DNA of 7,358 bases, taken from Pseudomonadota bacterium. GTDB lineage: Bacteria; Pseudomonadota; Gammaproteobacteria; Burkholderiales; Burkholderiaceae_B. The number at the start of each line of letters is the position of its first letter. Positions within the stretch are counted from its first letter, which is position 1. The position numbers and the translations under genes are program-made. The DNA lies in contig JAEYZR010000100.1 in NCBI GenBank assembly GCA_023427945.1, positions 1 to 7,358 on the forward strand, given 5' to 3'. The notes beneath the pieces are model-generated. The model was given only the letters and a program-made list of their open reading frames with translations, did not search any database and was not told where the DNA came from. Shown here piece after piece: positions 5,851-7,358 of this stretch.

Positions 5851-6927
5851 ATGCCCTCCTTAAAGTCTCTCCGCGTACTCCTGGTTGCCCCCGTGCTGCT
5901 CCTGGCCGGCTGCAACGCTGTACTACTGTCTCCTTCAGGCGATGTTGCTGTGCAACAACGCGATCTCATCTATATCTCGATGGTATTGATGTTACTGATC
6001 GTGGTGCCTGTCATCATTGCCACCCTGGTTTTTGCCTGGCGCTATCGCGCGTCCAATGCCAAGACCGAGAAGGATTACGATCCCGAGTGGCACCACTCGA
6101 CCATGCTCGAACTGATGATCTGGTCGGCTCCGCTGCTCATCATCATTGCGCTGGGCGCCCTGACCTGGACCAGCACCCACCTGCTGGATCCCTATCGTCC
6201 GCTGGACCGCATCAGCAAAGGTCGCGAACTGCCCACCAACACGCAGCCGCTGGTGGTCGAAGTCGTGGCGATGGACTGGAAGTGGCTGTTCCTGTATCCG
6301 GAACAGGGCATTGCCTCGGTCAACGAGATGGCCGTGCCCGTCGATCGCCCGATCCAGTTCAAGATCACGGCGTCCACCGTCATGAACTCGTTCTTCATTC
6401 CTGCCATGGCTGGTCAGATCTACGCCATGCCGGGCATGCAGACCACGCTGTACGGTGTGATCAACAACCCGGGTACTTTCGAAGGTATCTCCGCCAACTA
6501 CAGCGGTGCCGGATTCTCGGGCATGCGTTTCAAGGTGCACGGCACGGACGCCAGCGGCTTTGACCGCTGGGTTCAGCAAAACCGTGAGCAAGGCGGCGAA
6601 CTTTCGCGCGATGCCTACCTGAAGCTGGAGCAACCTTCCGAGCGTGAACCCGTGCGACGCTATGCAAGCGTTGCCGATGGCCTCTACGACGCCATTCTCA
6701 ACCGTTGCGTTGAATCGAACCGCATGTGCATGAACGACATGATGGCGATCGATGCCCGCGGTGGCATGGGCCTGGCAGGTATCCACAATCTGGCCAGGCT
6801 GGATACCGCTTCGCGGGCCCGCCTGGGTCTGGCCAACGAACGGGCCACCACCTACATCGGCAATGTCTGCACCGTGAACGATCCCAGCAACATTGTCGCT
6901 GCCGCGCCATCGGACCGTTCCTCGTGA
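5851..6927 (+). CDS. cyoA: cytochrome bo3-type ubiquinol oxidase subunit II
   Basis: The product is a 358-residue lipoprotein subunit of the proton-pumping quinol oxidase, anchored in the inner membrane with its cupredoxin domain in the periplasm. Residues 1-21 form a lipoprotein signal with lipobox LLAGC (C21), which sets the start at 5851 although no good ribosome-binding site precedes it; a TTG at 5812 is open but would spoil the signal peptide. Membrane segments lie near residues 38-63 and 86-107. The domain contains VVAMDWKWLFLYPEQGIASVNE, STVMNSFFIPAMAGQIYAMPGMQT and SANYSGAGFSGMRFKV, almost as in E. coli CyoA. The Cys/His ligands of a CuA centre are absent, which marks a quinol rather than cytochrome c oxidase. 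The tail is longer than in E. coli (315 residues) and carries C286, C293 and C340. The gene is followed after 51 nt by cyoB. Confidence 0.95.
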   Translation: MPSLKSLRVLLVAPVLLLAGCNAVLLSPSGDVAVQQRDLIYISMVLMLLIVVPVIIATLVFAWRYRASNAKTEKDYDPEWHHSTMLELMIWSAPLLIIIALGALTWTSTHLLDPYRPLDRISKGRELPTNTQPLVVEVVAMDWKWLFLYPEQGIASVNEMAVPVDRPIQFKITASTVMNSFFIPAMAGQIYAMPGMQTTLYGVINNPGTFEGISANYSGAGFSGMRFKVHGTDASGFDRWVQQNREQGGELSRDAYLKLEQPSEREPVRRYASVADGLYDAILNRCVESNRMCMNDMMAIDARGGMGLAGIHNLARLDTASRARLGLANERATTYIGNVCTVNDPSNIVAAAPSDRSS

Positions 6928-6978
6928 TCGTGCATTACACACCCCATTCACCACGCGCCCCTGGCCTCGGTATTCATT

Positions 6979-7358
6979 ATGTTTGACAGTCTCGACCTCA
7001 CCAAACTTGTATTCGGACGGCTCTCATGGGAGTCCATCCCATTTCACGAGCCGATCCTGATCGTCACCTTTGCAGCAGTGCTGCTGGGTGGCCTGGCGCT
7101 CGTGGGCGCCTTGACCTATTTCAAGCTCTGGGGTTATCTCTGGCGCGAATGGTTCACCAGCATCGATCATAAAAAGATCGGCATCATGTACATCATCCTC
7201 GGCCTGGTGATGTTGCTGCGTGGCTTTGCCGATGCCATCATGATGCGCCTGCAGCAGGCGATCGCCTTTGGCGACAACGTTGGCTACCTCAACGCTCACC
7301 ACTACGACCAGATCTTCACCGCCCACGGCGTGATCATGATCTTCTTCGTGGCCATGCC
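6979..7358 (+). CDS. cyoB: cytochrome bo3-type ubiquinol oxidase subunit I, N-terminal part (runs off right edge)
   Basis: The first 126 residues of the heme-copper oxidase catalytic subunit are present; the family is about 660 residues long. The sequence follows E. coli CyoB closely with a 10-residue offset: SIPFHEPILIVT, LGGLALVGALTYF, SIDHKKIGIMYII, LLRGFADAIMMR and HHYDQIFTAHGVIMIFF. The residues corresponding to the E. coli high-affinity quinol site (R71, D75, H98, Q101) are R81, D85, H108 and Q111, and the low-spin heme ligand H106 is H116, all conserved. The binuclear-centre histidines lie outside the window. The ATG at 6979 has no strong ribosome-binding site. The gene is in an operon with cyoA, and cyoC and cyoD are expected next. 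Confidence 0.95.
   Translation, partial: MFDSLDLTKLVFGRLSWESIPFHEPILIVTFAAVLLGGLALVGALTYFKLWGYLWREWFTSIDHKKIGIMYIILGLVMLLRGFADAIMMRLQQAIAFGDNVGYLNAHHYDQIFTAHGVIMIFFVAM

Noticed and set aside
5851..6927. Cytochrome c oxidase subunit II (coxB) as an alternative for cyoA
   Set aside because: The CuA ligands are missing, the lipobox is present, and the following gene matches CyoB including its quinol-site residues.
5992..6954. 320-codon minus-strand open frame across cyoA
   Set aside because: Antisense of a confidently identified cyoA; no protein family character.

Overview
The window looks like chromosomal DNA of a GC-rich betaproteobacterium, most likely a Burkholderiales/Alcaligenaceae-type organism. 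That placement is an inference from protein character: a RegB/RegA-type redox two-component pair, a cyo quinol oxidase operon, and a CyoA with a long C-terminal tail unlike that of E. coli. No rRNA, tRNA, CRISPR array or insertion sequence was seen.

Layout. (1) Positions 1-1571, minus strand: a membrane MASE1-PAS sensor protein with no visible output domain, followed 3 nt later and in the same reading frame by an alpha/beta-hydrolase that runs off the left edge. The hydrolase carries Cys where the family normally has its Ser nucleophile (G-M-C-M-G). (2) Positions 1572-1912: a relatively AT-rich gap. Its right end holds a strong LexA (SOS) box inside a recognisable sigma70-type promoter. (3) Positions 1913-2209, plus strand: a 98-residue soluble protein of unknown function, apparently SOS-controlled. 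(4) Positions 2223-4166, minus strand: a RegA/ActR/PrrA-type response regulator and, upstream of it in the same operon, its RegB/ActS/PrrB-type redox histidine kinase. (5) Positions 4182-4352: three inverted repeats between the kinase gene and the next gene. (6) Positions 4359-5696, minus strand: an MFS transporter of the metabolite:H+ symporter type. (7) Positions 5697-5850: a divergent promoter region with a short dyad. (8) Positions 5851-7358, plus strand: cyoA and the 5' part of cyoB, encoding subunits II and I of a cytochrome bo3-type quinol oxidase; the operon continues beyond the window.

How the parts may work together. RegB-type kinases sense the redox state of the quinone pool and a redox-active cysteine, and RegA-type regulators control terminal oxidases in several proteobacteria. 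The cyo oxidase uses the same quinone pool, so regulator and target may be linked here; this is inferred from gene order, not shown. The SOS-controlled small gene and the MASE1-PAS/hydrolase pair are the least explained parts of the window and the best candidates for something undescribed.
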